A stretch of DNA of 64,000 nucleotides from Acidimicrobiaceae bacterium (GCA_002719335.1 PBHE01000008.1:30217-94216); one strand, 5' to 3'; positions 44,489 to 53,540 are shown, counted from the stretch's first letter. Notes: generated by a model not told the origin, from the sequence alone. Numbers and translations are program-made.

Positions 44489-45288
44489 CGGACTACAACC
44501 GGGGCATCAAGAGCTGGAGCGGAGTGCTCATCCGTCGAGTTATCAGTGTCGTCAGACTCATTGTGATCTTCGTCGCCAAGATCTTCCTGCCCTCCGTGGT
44601 GATGGAAGTCCCTTTCGCCGCGTGCGGTAGCTGCGATACCGCCGATAATGAGGGCGAGACCTCCGACTACTAGGAATGACGCTATGACTGGCCGACGCAG
44701 CTCCGGTTTTGCATAGTTGAGGAAGGCAAAAGCCAAGACAAGACTGGCAACAATAATGGCGAAAAAGCTTGCGCCATTCTTGCTCGATGTCAGCAAGATT
44801 CGTGAGATGAGCACCACAGGCATAGCGATAGCGAGTGCTCCATAGAGGGGAATCTCAAATGGTGCTAGGAGCCGGTCACGTTCAACCAAATTGGCTTCCT
44901 GGTCTGTCGAAAGGTGTTCGGCCCAAGAGCTGAAGGTCCATTCGACAGCAGATATCAGAATCGCGGCAATACCTACGATGGCGATGAACCCGTCAGTGAC
45001 GAGTCCAACCATCAGTATGCCTAAGCCCAAGGAACCCATGATGGGCCACCATGCGGGAGTGGGGGGATGCTTGTGGGCTCGGTCACGATCTATCGAATCA
45101 CCATCTCCGACCGACAAAGCAAGGCCTGCTAGAAGAGCGAACGCCGCGGCGGCGGTCCCCAGAACGATCGTGCCGAACATGACGATATGTCCGTCGTTAT
45201 CCATGCCTGTGACGAGGCCGAGAACCACAGCTGCTGCGGAGGCCAAGGCGACACGACCGGCGAAGTATCTGCTTGCAATGCCGAGCAT
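44485..45288 (-). CDS. seven-helix membrane protein in the oxidase operon, unknown function
   Basis: 267 residues with hydrophobic segments at about 10-28, 33-60, 80-96, 99-118, 145-165, 172-191 and 199-220. The loop 'HKHPPTPAWWPIMGSLGLG' precedes the third. The C-terminal ~45 residues are His- and Asp-rich ('FHHHGGQEDLGDEDHNESDD'), possibly metal binding. It resembles no canonical oxidase subunit I can name. It sits between the COX3-like gene (7 bp away) and ctaC (ATGA overlap), suggesting an accessory subunit or a copper/assembly factor. Confidence 0.75.
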   Translation of the reverse strand: MLGIASRYFAGRVALASAAAVVLGLVTGMDNDGHIVMFGTIVLGTAAAAFALLAGLALSVGDGDSIDRDRAHKHPPTPAWWPIMGSLGLGILMVGLVTDGFIAIVGIAAILISAVEWTFSSWAEHLSTDQEANLVERDRLLAPFEIPLYGALAIAMPVVLISRILLTSSKNGASFFAIIVASLVLAFAFLNYAKPELRRPVIASFLVVGGLALIIGGIAATARGERDFHHHGGQEDLGDEDHNESDDTDNSTDEHSAPALDAPVVVR

Positions 45289-45295
45289 GATTCTC

Positions 45296-45889
45296 CTACT
45301 TCACCACGTACACGGTGTACCAAGTCACAGCCCATGCCAGCGCTGCGAAATCCCAAAAGAAGACTGCGGCTCCTAACGCCGTACTCCCCTGCTGTCCAAC
45401 ACTGCCCCCGAGGGAGCGGAGCCCCATTAATCCCAGGTATAAAAGTCCTATGACCACGATGGTCAAAGCAAGTCCCGTCGTAGCGAAGGCAAGATTTTGG
45501 TATTCGCCCGCTCCGATTTCCAGACCCATGCGGTTGAGGCCATACATCACCATGTTGATGAAACCCAAACCCAACACAATCGTCGTGAGAATGGCCGTCC
45601 AGGCGTGCGCTGTGTCTCTTCGGCGGCTAGCCCATAGGGCCCAATGCGCCGTCACCATGGATGCGACCAGGGTAAGTAAGGCGTATACAAGCTGCGGGTT
45701 CGCCACCGATAATCCATCGAGCCAATCATGGCCAGGGTGTGGTCCGGAGGCGTGTCGTCGAGCCATGTACAGCCCTAATGCTCCCGCCATCATCATTGAG
45801 CATGCAGCGCACGCAAAGCCTGTTCCTACGAGTTGCGCCCGGGGTCGTTGCGGGTCACCCGACACCAAGGTTGGGGTGGTGTCAGTCAT
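45296..45889 (-). CDS. COX3-like membrane protein
   Basis: 197 residues, five helices. The C-terminal helix 'AVFFWDFAALAWAVTWYTVY' parallels the COX3 ending 'YWHFVDIVWIVIFAVVYL' of the adjacent ctaE, and the central 'LASMVTAHWALWASRRRD' resembles the COX3 'SMTMVLAVTSIQRAE' region. It is directly coupled to the ligand-less COX1-like gene (shared base at 45889). It is therefore likely the subunit III of that unusual module. Confidence 0.75.
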   Translation of the reverse strand: MTDTTPTLVSGDPQRPRAQLVGTGFACAACSMMMAGALGLYMARRHASGPHPGHDWLDGLSVANPQLVYALLTLVASMVTAHWALWASRRRDTAHAWTAILTTIVLGLGFINMVMYGLNRMGLEIGAGEYQNLAFATTGLALTIVVIGLLYLGLMGLRSLGGSVGQQGSTALGAAVFFWDFAALAWAVTWYTVYVVK

Positions 45890-47565
45890 CAGGCTGATAC
45901 CTCCTCAGCTTCAGCGGCATCAAGTAATGGGGTACCGGAAACAAGCATCGGCAACTGATCTGGTTCACCAATTGGCGGAGGTGACGGGAGCATCCATTCG
46001 GGGGACTGCGCGGACCATGGGTCGTCGTCAGCTTCGATGCCTTTCTTCATGCCCACTGAAATCATCAGATTAAGCAAAAGCAGACCAGCGCCCGCCAGAA
46101 CAATCACTACGCCTGCGACCCCAATCGCGCTGAAACCTTCAGCGCCACTGTCGTCTACCCAACCTGCATAGATAGCGGTTGCGTTGGGATCTCCATACAC
46201 GAAGTCAGGTTGTTCGGTGAAGAGCCCCGATAAGGCTGGGCCGAGAAATGCAAGTAGAGCTCCGCCACCGATGACAAGGAAGTTGAGCATGCCCAATAGA
46301 TCATTTAGCTGCCTGCCCCAGATCTTGGGTGCCCACCAATGAACAGCGGCTAGCAGCCCAAGAAGCCCAGCTCCGTATATCAGAACGGATTGTTGTCCAG
46401 TTACCCAGGTCGTCATCCGTAGTTGGGCATTGCCGTCGTTTCCGCGCCCGGCAATTTCTAACCAGTCGGTTGCTGCGCCGATTAGGCCGTATAAGGCACC
46501 GAATAGGACAAGTGTCCCGGCCCCGAAAGCGGCCAAAAGCGAGGTACTAACTTTAGGCATTTTGCGGTTTTGAACCAGCGCGAGCCCGAGGAGCCCGAGA
46601 AGGCCTGCTGTGCCGAGGAGGGCGCCGCCGTAGAGAGCAACCAACACAACGCCTTCAAAGCCATCGATGATGTCGGCCCCCTCCCCTGTAACGGAGAAGT
46701 TGGCCCAGGCGCCAAACCCAAAGAGACCAACAAGTCCAAGGGTGAAGTACATAGCAAGAGGTTCGAATACGCGACGTTTGGCTGTGGCGAGAACGATCTC
46801 GGCTCCGATGCCTAGTACCGGAACTACGTATATGAACAACTGGGGGGTCCGGTGAATCCAGTCAATCCGTTCCCAAATTCCATAATTGCCAGCTAGAAAA
46901 ACCCGTCCGTAGCGATGATCGATGTAGAGAATCGCTATTTGGCCAAGGAGCACTGGCAAGCTCACAACCAACATTGAAGCTGACACCAACGCCGACCAGG
47001 CAAAGGGCGGGGTCGTGTCCAGGTATAGCCCCGGGGACCGCATAGTCATCACCGTCGTCGCGACCGCGATCGACCCAAGTAAGAGGGATACCACAAGGCC
47101 GCTCAACGCAAGCAAATGCAAATCGACGCCGTTGGCCCAGCCCCCATAAGGGCCACCGTTGCCGAGGTACGCGCCAATAAGAACGACGGCAGATACCTGC
47201 CACGCCCAGAACGAGGCTGTTGCGGCTCGGGGAAATGCCAGGTTGGGGGCACCAATCTGCAAAGGCACCATGTAAATAGCCACACCGAGGAAAGCCGGGA
47301 TCAGGAATAGAAGCGTTAGAGCTTCGCGAGAGAAGGTGAAGCCTTGGGCGAAACTGTCAGCCCCGAGACCCACGAAATCAGTTGCTGATGTCAGGTTTAG
47401 TCTGACAAGCATGTCGAGAAAAATCCCTAAAACCCCAAACAAGATGGAACTGACGATAAACAACCGTCCAGTTCGTTTGTGATCAGTAGTTGTCAACCAA
47501 CCAAACGGCGTCGGATCCTCGACAGGTACCCGTAGAGACGTTGTTGCAGTGCTGTTTTCGCTCAT
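45889..47565 (-). CDS. COX1-like protein lacking all heme and copper ligands
   Basis: 558 residues. It aligns with the functional CtaD through 'YMVPLQIGAPNLAFPRAA' (98-115), 'GNGGPYGGW', 'MTMRSPGLYLDTTPPFAW', 'VVPVLGIGAEI' and 'HWWAPKIWGRQL'. At the six ligand positions it has Ser79 (heme a His), Thr240 (CuB His, with Phe244 for the crosslink Tyr), Asn289 and Phe290 (CuB His pair), Gln391 (heme a3 His) and Ser393 (second heme a His). Twelve or more helices are intact and there is no stop or frameshift, so it is a maintained paralogue and not a decayed gene. It cannot be an oxidase as such. It may be a structural, regulatory or proton-conducting partner. Confidence 0.9.
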   Translation of the reverse strand: MSENSTATTSLRVPVEDPTPFGWLTTTDHKRTGRLFIVSSILFGVLGIFLDMLVRLNLTSATDFVGLGADSFAQGFTFSREALTLLFLIPAFLGVAIYMVPLQIGAPNLAFPRAATASFWAWQVSAVVLIGAYLGNGGPYGGWANGVDLHLLALSGLVVSLLLGSIAVATTVMTMRSPGLYLDTTPPFAWSALVSASMLVVSLPVLLGQIAILYIDHRYGRVFLAGNYGIWERIDWIHRTPQLFIYVVPVLGIGAEIVLATAKRRVFEPLAMYFTLGLVGLFGFGAWANFSVTGEGADIIDGFEGVVLVALYGGALLGTAGLLGLLGLALVQNRKMPKVSTSLLAAFGAGTLVLFGALYGLIGAATDWLEIAGRGNDGNAQLRMTTWVTGQQSVLIYGAGLLGLLAAVHWWAPKIWGRQLNDLLGMLNFLVIGGGALLAFLGPALSGLFTEQPDFVYGDPNATAIYAGWVDDSGAEGFSAIGVAGVVIVLAGAGLLLLNLMISVGMKKGIEADDDPWSAQSPEWMLPSPPPIGEPDQLPMLVSGTPLLDAAEAEEVSA

Positions 47566-47752
47566 CTTGTCCTGCTGATTGATGCCTCAATGGCTGGGGT
47601 GGCGGTTCGATCCAAAGATCGACCGTGCCCGAAAGCGCGGGGGAACCCGCACAGGTGCTGAGAAGGCACTTTACTCACCAGATTGCCAGTCGCGTAACTC
47701 CAAAGCTGAGTTCTAAGTAGGTCTTTTTGGCGCAACTTTGAGTCAGGCAACA
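47566..47752 (-). promoter_or_regulatory. spacer upstream of the oxidase operon
   Basis: 187 bp separate ctaB from the COX1-like gene, much longer than other spacings on this strand, so a promoter for the cta series is likely here. An inverted repeat, CGGTTCGATC / GATCGACCG around CAAA (47603-47625), with one bulged base, could be an operator or a ctaB terminator. An ORF across the spacer has no coding character. Confidence 0.35.
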
Positions 47753-48670
47753 TCAGCTAACAACCCCAAAGACCAACACGTCGACAGCGATAGCAATAAA
47801 CAGCGCTCCCAGGTACACAATTGAGAAGGTAAATACCTTCATCGCCTGCGCCGCGTGTGGGCGGCGGAGCAGCCCAAGCGTACGCCACAAGAACAACAAA
47901 CCGCCGACCAACGCGACTGTTAAGTACAGAAAGTTAGTATCGGCCACTATGTGAAACCACAACGAAAGCACGATCACGACGACCGAGTAGGCAAACATCT
48001 GGATCGCTGTGCTGCGGGTGCTGACCACCACCGGCAACATAGGTACCGACGCCGCTTCATAGTCATCCGCGTATTTGATAGCGAGTGCCCAGAAATGTGG
48101 TGGCGTCCAGAAAAATATGATCGCGAACAACAGAACTGGGCTTAATGCAAGCGATCCAGTCACAGCTGCCCAACCAATGAGCGCTGGCGCTGCACCAGCT
48201 GCTCCACCAATAACAATATTTTGCTTTGAAGTTCGTTTGAGCCAGAGCGAGTACACGAAGACGTAAAACAGGCAGGCCCCAACCGCTAAAAGCGCCGATA
48301 TCAAATTCACACAAGTCACAAACAAAGCAAACGCCGCTATTTCGAGAACAAACCCAAATAGGAGGGCCGCTCGGGGGGAGACTGCACCGGTAACTAAGGG
48401 GCGGCCTTGGGTTCGTTGCATCAGCCGGTCGATGTCACGGTCGATGTACATGTTGAAGGTATTTGCACCACCTGCAGCAAGCGTCCCACCTGCCACTGTC
48501 ACCAGAACAAGCCACACATTGGGCATTCCACCTTTTGCCAGGATCATCGAGGGAACAGTGGTGATCAACAAGAGTTCGATAATCCGGGGCTTCGTGAGCA
48601 TCACAAAAGCAGCCGCTGTTGCGGCTAGACCTCTTTCGGTCTTTTCGATGGTCGTCGCGCTGTGCCGCAT
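47753..48670 (-). CDS. ctaB: protoheme IX farnesyltransferase (heme O synthase)
   Basis: 305 residues from ATG at 48670; a TTG at 48709 is possible but less likely. This UbiA-type prenyltransferase adds farnesyl to heme b. 'LTKPRIIELLLITTVPSMIL' starts helix one, the aspartate-rich motif is 'NTFNMYIDRDIDRLMQRTQGRP' (Asn-x3-Asp-x3-Asp), and the second is 'YADDYEAASVPMLPVV'. About nine helices. It is divergent from ctaA. Confidence 0.95.
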   Translation of the reverse strand: MRHSATTIEKTERGLAATAAAFVMLTKPRIIELLLITTVPSMILAKGGMPNVWLVLVTVAGGTLAAGGANTFNMYIDRDIDRLMQRTQGRPLVTGAVSPRAALLFGFVLEIAAFALFVTCVNLISALLAVGACLFYVFVYSLWLKRTSKQNIVIGGAAGAAPALIGWAAVTGSLALSPVLLFAIIFFWTPPHFWALAIKYADDYEAASVPMLPVVVSTRSTAIQMFAYSVVVIVLSLWFHIVADTNFLYLTVALVGGLLFLWRTLGLLRRPHAAQAMKVFTFSIVYLGALFIAIAVDVLVFGVVS

Positions 48671-48761
48671 CGAGCGCCACGATACGGCCCCAAGCGCCCC
48701 GTTACCCAACCGCAGGCTGTTGATTCGCTCAGAATGTTGTTAGACCTCTAACTTCAAGAAC

Positions 48762-49649
48762 GTGGCAATTCTTCGGCTGACTCCTCAGCAGTACTACTTG
48801 GTGACGCGATTGGCTTTGTGGTCACTCGCTGTCATAGTCATTTCGGGGGCGGCGGTGCGTCTCACTGGTAGCGGACTCGGGTGCAGCGATTGGCCTAATT
48901 GCGAGCCCGGTCAGCTTGTTCCAGAAGCCGACTTTCACGCCTGGGTGGAGTTCGCAAACCGGCTCGTTACTGGTCTCGTATCTATCGCCGTGGTTCTGGC
49001 GGTTTCAGGCGCAGCACTGCGCAGACCAGTCGTCAAGCAACTAACGAGATGGGCTTTGGGACTCGTAGTCGGAGTCGCGACGCAGATTGCGCTCGGCGCG
49101 ATAACCGTCACCACTCATTTATCACCTCCCGTCGTTATGGGACATTTCTTATTGTCGATGGTCCTTATCTGGAATGCCGTGGTTCTTGAGAACCTCGCTC
49201 GACCAAACAACGGTCCAGGCAGCCGTTCGAACCTCGCTCAATCTCTACGCCTACACAGCGGCGTCGTGGCTATAGCGACCGCGCTGGTTGTCGTAACGGG
49301 AACGCTAGTGACGGGGAGCGGACCCCACGGTGGCGACGAGAACGTAGAAAGACTGGGCTTGCCGTTATCGGAGATAGCGAGAGTTCATGGCGGAGCCGTC
49401 GTCGTCCTTTTACTGCTGACCGTCACGCTTCGCCTTCGCGTCCAATATTTGCAGAACACATTGGTGAAGCATCGAGTTAACGTGGTTCTCCTCGTAATGA
49501 TTCTTCAAGCGGTGATTGGCTACACGCAGTACTTCACACAACTCCCAGTTTTGCTAGTTGGGTTTCACATAGCGGGGGCAACGATTCTCTGGATATCCAC
49601 TATTCGACTGGCGCTGACCGCATGCACACCTCAGCTAAAGGTGAATTGA
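48762..49649 (+). CDS. ctaA: heme A synthase
   Basis: 295 residues, eight helices, GTG start. It oxidises the methyl group of heme O to give heme A for the oxidase. '[20 protein letters not shown]' near residue 28 holds the cysteine pair of the first extracellular loop, and '[17 protein letters not shown]' has the conserved Glu and heme-ligand His. Further histidines lie in '[18 protein letters not shown]', '[13 protein letters not shown]' and '[12 protein letters not shown]'. It is separated from ctaB by a short divergent promoter region. Confidence 0.93.
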   Translation: MAILRLTPQQYYLVTRLALWSLAVIVISGAAVRLTGSGLGCSDWPNCEPGQLVPEADFHAWVEFANRLVTGLVSIAVVLAVSGAALRRPVVKQLTRWALGLVVGVATQIALGAITVTTHLSPPVVMGHFLLSMVLIWNAVVLENLARPNNGPGSRSNLAQSLRLHSGVVAIATALVVVTGTLVTGSGPHGGDENVERLGLPLSEIARVHGGAVVVLLLLTVTLRLRVQYLQNTLVKHRVNVVLLVMILQAVIGYTQYFTQLPVLLVGFHIAGATILWISTIRLALTACTPQLKVN

Positions 49650-49650
49650 C

Positions 49651-49986
49651 TTGCCTCACACATCTCTCATTTCACAAAATAGGTCAGTGAACCAGACCGA
49701 AAGTTCGCCTGTCATCGCCGACGAAGAAAATCCTGGTTCCGTGACCGACGCAGACACCCCCTGGGTTGTCTTGGTGTGGAATGACCCAATAAACCTCATG
49801 AGCTACGTAGTTCACGTTCTTCAAAAACTCTTTGGATATAGCTCCGATAAGGCAACCCTGTTGATGCTTGACGTTCACCACAAAGGCCGGGCCGTCGTGT
49901 CGAATGGCAACAGAGAAAAGGCCGAATTAGATGTTTTCAAGCTCCACGAATTCGGACTCTGGGCGACGATGCAGAAAGACGTCTGA
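49651..49986 (+). CDS. clpS: ATP-dependent Clp protease adaptor ClpS
   Basis: 111 residues from TTG at 49651, or 99 from GTG at 49687; the latter is closer to the usual size. '[20 protein letters not shown]' is the N-degron-binding motif and '[20 protein letters not shown]' the ClpA/ClpC-binding face. It presents N-degron substrates to ClpC-ClpP. It is followed after 1 bp by the DUF2017 gene, a pairing common in actinobacteria. Confidence 0.93.
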   Translation: MPHTSLISQNRSVNQTESSPVIADEENPGSVTDADTPWVVLVWNDPINLMSYVVHVLQKLFGYSSDKATLLMLDVHHKGRAVVSNGNREKAELDVFKLHEFGLWATMQKDV

Positions 49987-49987
49987 C

Positions 49988-50470
49988 GTGTTCTTCAGAT
50001 ACCGATTCCATCAGCGTAGAGACGGAGTCATGGAAGTAAAGATCAGCGACGACGAACGTCGACTGCTCGGTGAGCTCATAGATCAACTACGCGAGTTGCT
50101 CTTGTCTACCTCTCCCGAAGGGCAACTTGACCCATCACTTCGCCGTCTCTACCCCGCTGCCTACGTCGACGACGTTCGCCAGGAACAGGAGTACCAGCGC
50201 TCGACAAGAGACCAGCTGCTGGAACGACGTCTAGCGCACCTTGACATCGTAGAAGCGACAATCAACGATGTGGAACTAAATCCCGATTCCGTAACTGCTT
50301 GGATTACAACCGTGAATGATTTGAGGCTTGTACTTGGCACTCAATTAGATGTAAGCGAAGACGACGAACCAAGAATTCTCGATCCTGAGGACCCACAAGA
50401 ACAGCACCGAGCGATCTACCACTATCTCAGTCATCTTCTCGGTGAGTTCGTTGAGGCCGGTGGGGACTAG
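49988..50470 (+). CDS. DUF2017-family protein
   Basis: 160 residues from the GTG at 49988; ATG at 50030 with GGAG upstream is an alternative. The N-terminus 'FRYRFHQRRDGVMEVKISDDERRLLGEL' and the central 'RRLYPAAYVDDVRQEQEYQ' followed by 'SVTAWITTVNDLRLVLGTQL' match the actinobacterial DUF2017 family found next to clpS. It is all-helical and acidic. Its function is unknown, probably related to ClpS or ClpC. Confidence 0.88.
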   Translation: MFFRYRFHQRRDGVMEVKISDDERRLLGELIDQLRELLLSTSPEGQLDPSLRRLYPAAYVDDVRQEQEYQRSTRDQLLERRLAHLDIVEATINDVELNPDSVTAWITTVNDLRLVLGTQLDVSEDDEPRILDPEDPQEQHRAIYHYLSHLLGEFVEAGGD

Positions 50471-50532
50471 CAGAACCCGTTCATCTGATCGGTGGTTTCT
50501 CTCCCTCAGAGGCCTAGTCTGGGCCTTCTAGA

Positions 50533-50608
50533 GCCCCCATCGTCTAGCGGCCTAGGACACTGGCCTTTCACGCCGGCAGCACGGGTTCGAATCCCGTTGG
50601 GGGTGCCA
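50533..50608 (+). tRNA. tRNA-Glu (anticodon TTC), CCA encoded
   Basis: Acceptor GCCCCCA (50533-50539) pairs with TGGGGGT (50598-50604); discriminator G at 50605; CCA at 50606-50608. The T arm is ACGGG/TTCGAAT/CCCGT and the anticodon loop CTTTCAC gives TTC. It lies exactly at the boundary with the more G+C-rich catabolic region. Confidence 0.95.
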
Positions 50609-50864
50609 AACTGCTCGATTCACCTGTCACCGCTGCGGGAGTGAGCATCCACCACAAGTTTTCCACGGTTCTACTGCATCTGTCTCGTTGAGGACTTCAG
50701 TTGGGCAGAGCGCAACAACCAAACGGGTCGCTCCTGGCGATCGAGGCGCAGCCCTCGTGGAGGCTTATTCGACACGCATCCTGAACCATTGCGTCGACAT
50801 CGACGCGGGTGCCGTGCTTTGACGCTCGGGCTTTTCGGGCACCAGCCGATCACGGACCGGTTTG
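50609..50864. other. non-coding junction between tRNA-Glu and the catabolic region
   Basis: 256 bp with no convincing gene. A minus-strand frame (50671-50901) overlaps the VOC gene end and has a biased, Arg/Pro-rich composition, so it is not called. No integrase, recombinase or terminal repeat can be recognised. This is where the base composition changes. Confidence 0.5.
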
Positions 50865-51365
50865 TCAGCGGAGCAGACGCACCGGCTCGCGGCCATCCCA
50901 ATCATGGGCGGCCTCCCGCACCATCTCGTAGAAACCACGCAACGGATCGCTGTCCTCGTAAATCTCCACGAAGTGGCCGAGATCGGCCGTAGCATCGTGA
51001 AAGGCGAAGCGGGTCGACCCCGCGGTCGCAGCCATGGCGCACCGCCAGCCCATGTCGATGAGCTCTGCGGAAGCCTTGGCGAACGAATCAACCAAGAACG
51101 CCTGGTGATGCAGGCCGCGGCGGGCCAGATGCGGTGGATCGTGAACCACCACGAGCTCGACCATTAGCGCCCCCCACTGCCCGTAGGCCGATGAATGATC
51201 GAAGCTCCCCGGAGCGCCATCCACTTTCACGTCGCCCACCTCTATGTGGTCACGCACGAAGAACGGGCCGGCACCACGGCCGACCCACTCGATCGTGGCC
51301 GAACGCACGTCATCGACGCCATAGGCGAGCTGCACCGGCCCGCCGGCCAAACTGGCGAGCGTCAC
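50865..51365 (-). CDS. VOC (glyoxalase/dioxygenase) superfamily protein
   Basis: 166 residues with two beta-alpha-beta3-like halves: 'PVQLAYGVDDVRSATIEWVG' at the start, 'GALMVELVVVHDPPHLARRG' in the middle, and the probable metal ligands His in 'LHHQAFLVDS' and Glu in 'LGHFVEIYEDSD'. VOC members include glyoxalases, epimerases and extradiol dioxygenases; no subgroup can be fixed. Its ATG overlaps the stop of the molybdopterin oxidoreductase gene (ATGA), so the two are co-expressed. Confidence 0.8.
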   Translation of the reverse strand: MTLASLAGGPVQLAYGVDDVRSATIEWVGRGAGPFFVRDHIEVGDVKVDGAPGSFDHSSAYGQWGALMVELVVVHDPPHLARRGLHHQAFLVDSFAKASAELIDMGWRCAMAATAGSTRFAFHDATADLGHFVEIYEDSDPLRGFYEMVREAAHDWDGREPVRLLR

Positions 51366-53524
51366 CCGCCGACCAGCGCATCTTCGGTGATGGCCTCCAC
51401 CGACACGGGGATCGCGCTCTGGACTGCCTGGCCCGTGATCGGACAGTAGCCATTCTCGACGTCGATGAGCCGATTAGTCGGTGCGCCGATGTCGCGGACC
51501 TTCTCGTCAGTACCCGTCGAGCTACCCCAACTGTGGGCCATCGACACCACGCCCTGACGGACGTCGGGAGCGGCCTTGGCCACGCCTATCAGCTCGGCGT
51601 GAGGCGAGGCGATCCGTACCAGCCCTTCATCGGCGACGTCGAGATTCGCCATGTCGTCGGGATGCATGTAGGCGAAGTTGGTCGGGGTGCGGCGGCGCAG
51701 CGCAGGCAGTTCACCGCCGAGCGAATTGAGATGAGTCTTGAGCCGGCGGCTAATGAGGCGGTACCGGTGCACCTCAGGGTCAAAGCCCCGCATGATTTCG
51801 GCGCTGGTGGTCTCCTGGGCCACCTGGGCGAGCTCGTCCATGTGATCGGCGAGCCCGACCTGGAATCGCCCCGATGGAGCCGGATCGGCGGGCTGCACGG
51901 TGATCGCGTACTCCGGCAACACCTGGCCGGCGTTGGCCCGAATCACGTCCATCGGGACGCGTGACCTCGCGTACACGAGGTCGAGCACGTCGTCATCGGT
52001 CGGGCGATCGCCACCGGGAATCGAACCACCCGGCAGTTCGATGCAGACGCCTAACCGTTCTGCCAGCTCCCAGTAGACCTCCCAGTCGTTGAGGAGATCG
52101 CCCTCGGGCTCCATCACGGCCGGCGTGTAGCAGGCGTAGGGCTCGCGAAACCAGCGATCCATGAATGGTGGCACGTCAGCCCGCTCAAGCGACAGACGGG
52201 GGGCGAACACGTAGTCGGCGAACTCTGCCGTCTGGCTCATTCGGTGGTCGATCACCACTAGCAGCTCAATGGCCTGCATGGCATCGAGGGTCTTCATCTG
52301 ATCGGGCCAAGCCGCCACCGGGTTGCCTCCGTTGACGATGAGGGCCCGCACCTGCTCGGGCCCGGGCTCGCAGATCTCCTGGGCCAGGGTCGTGCACGGC
52401 ATTTCACCGTTATAGCCACGCAAGCCGCGGAACCGGCTCTCGGGCCCGCTCGGATCGCCAAACGGTCCAATGACCTGAGCCCGCTTGGGCACCTCGGGTT
52501 GGAGGAAGCCTCCCGCTTCGATCCGCTGGCCCTCCCGGAGGTACCGGCCGCACACGACGTTGAGGCACAACGAGAGGTGCTCCATCAACGAGGGGTGTGG
52601 CGACATTGATGGACCGGTTCCGGACCCAGAGATACCTGTCGGCCCGGCGGAGAACAGCCGGGCTGCCGCGACCAAATCAAGTGCGTCGACGCCGCATCGC
52701 TCGGCAACCCGATTCGGTGTGAACGGCTCCACGGCTGCCCAGAGTGCCTCGAGGTGCTCAGGTTCGACCCAAGCCTCGCAGAACTCGGCGTCGTGCAACT
52801 CCTCGGAGAGGATCACCCGCAGTAGCCCTGCGAGCAGCGCAGGGTCCTCCCCGGGCCTCACCTGAAGGAAGATGTCGGCCTGAGTGGCGAGTTCAGTTCG
52901 GCGGGGATCGATCACGATCAGCTTCAATCCGGCGGCCTTGTATTTGCGAAGCGTGACGAAGGGGTCGGTGCCCTGGAGCCCGCCAAACGGAGCGAAGCTC
53001 GACACCATCGGGTTGTAGCCGATGGCAAGCAGCACATCGGCGTCGCTGAAGTTGCTTGGGCCCGCTTCCCACATGCCCATCCGCATGTTGGCGGTGGCCT
53101 TCATCGGCTGATCGATTGTGACCGAGGTGTAGTAACTGATCGACCCGATCGCCTTGTGGAAAGCCATCGCTACCGGGTGGGACGGCGCATTCTGGTAGCC
53201 GCCGGTGCCCGTGTAACTGGCGATGGCTCGGGGGCCGTGCATGTCGAGGATCGTCCGGAGTTTCGCGCCGACCTCATCCAGCGCTTCCGAGCTCGCCACC
53301 GGTTCAAACGTGCCGCCCGCCGTGCGACGCAGAGCGTTCCTCAGCCGACCGGGATCGTGGATCTGGTCCGGTAGCTGGCGGCCCTTGACGCACGTGTATC
53401 CATTGAAGATCGGGTCCTCGTCGACACCGCTCACCTTCGTGGCTCGGCCATTGGTGATCTCAACATCAACCGGGCACGCCGCGTGGCAGATCCGGCAGAA
53501 CGAGCGCTTCACCTCGGTGGCCAT
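51362..53524 (-). CDS. molybdopterin-dependent oxidoreductase, DMSO-reductase superfamily
   Basis: 720 residues. The N-terminal [4Fe-4S] motif is Cys10, Cys13, Cys17 and Cys45 ('CRICHAAC' and 'TCVKGR'). Cofactor-binding stretches follow: 'ASYTGTGGYQNAPSHP', 'ADVLLAIGYNPM', 'KLIVIDPRRTELATQADIFL' and 'ALIVNGGNPVAAWPD'. The C-terminal molydopterin dinucleotide-binding domain begins near residue 585 ('YRLISRRLKTHLNS') and has 'YMHPDDMANLDVADEGLVRI'. There is no twin-arginine signal, so it should be cytoplasmic. It is related to formate-dehydrogenase/acetylene-hydratase-like enzymes. The reaction cannot be assigned. GGGAGA precedes the ATG. Confidence 0.88.
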   Translation of the reverse strand: MATEVKRSFCRICHAACPVDVEITNGRATKVSGVDEDPIFNGYTCVKGRQLPDQIHDPGRLRNALRRTAGGTFEPVASSEALDEVGAKLRTILDMHGPRAIASYTGTGGYQNAPSHPVAMAFHKAIGSISYYTSVTIDQPMKATANMRMGMWEAGPSNFSDADVLLAIGYNPMVSSFAPFGGLQGTDPFVTLRKYKAAGLKLIVIDPRRTELATQADIFLQVRPGEDPALLAGLLRVILSEELHDAEFCEAWVEPEHLEALWAAVEPFTPNRVAERCGVDALDLVAAARLFSAGPTGISGSGTGPSMSPHPSLMEHLSLCLNVVCGRYLREGQRIEAGGFLQPEVPKRAQVIGPFGDPSGPESRFRGLRGYNGEMPCTTLAQEICEPGPEQVRALIVNGGNPVAAWPDQMKTLDAMQAIELLVVIDHRMSQTAEFADYVFAPRLSLERADVPPFMDRWFREPYACYTPAVMEPEGDLLNDWEVYWELAERLGVCIELPGGSIPGGDRPTDDDVLDLVYARSRVPMDVIRANAGQVLPEYAITVQPADPAPSGRFQVGLADHMDELAQVAQETTSAEIMRGFDPEVHRYRLISRRLKTHLNSLGGELPALRRRTPTNFAYMHPDDMANLDVADEGLVRIASPHAELIGVAKAAPDVRQGVVSMAHSWGSSTGTDEKVRDIGAPTNRLIDVENGYCPITGQAVQSAIPVSVEAITEDALVGG

Positions 53525-53540
53525 ATGCGTCTCCCTGATG

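Noticed and set aside
45889..47565. Reading the second COX1-like gene as a nitric oxide reductase or cbb3 oxidase subunit
   Set aside because: Those families keep the six ligand histidines, which are all missing here. The gene is therefore called a ligand-less paralogue.
45889..47565. Reading the loss of ligands as a pseudogene
   Set aside because: The frame is complete over 558 codons, hydrophobic helices and family blocks are preserved, and both ends are tightly coupled to neighbours or spaced for expression.
47562..47753. 63-codon ORF between ctaB and the COX1-like gene
   Set aside because: It overlaps the COX1-like start, has no coding character and lies where a promoter is expected.
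50671..50901. Minus-strand ORF at the island junction as a transposase or integrase remnant
   Set aside because: Composition is Arg/Pro-rich and no DDE, HTH or tyrosine-recombinase motif is visible; it also overlaps the end of the VOC gene.
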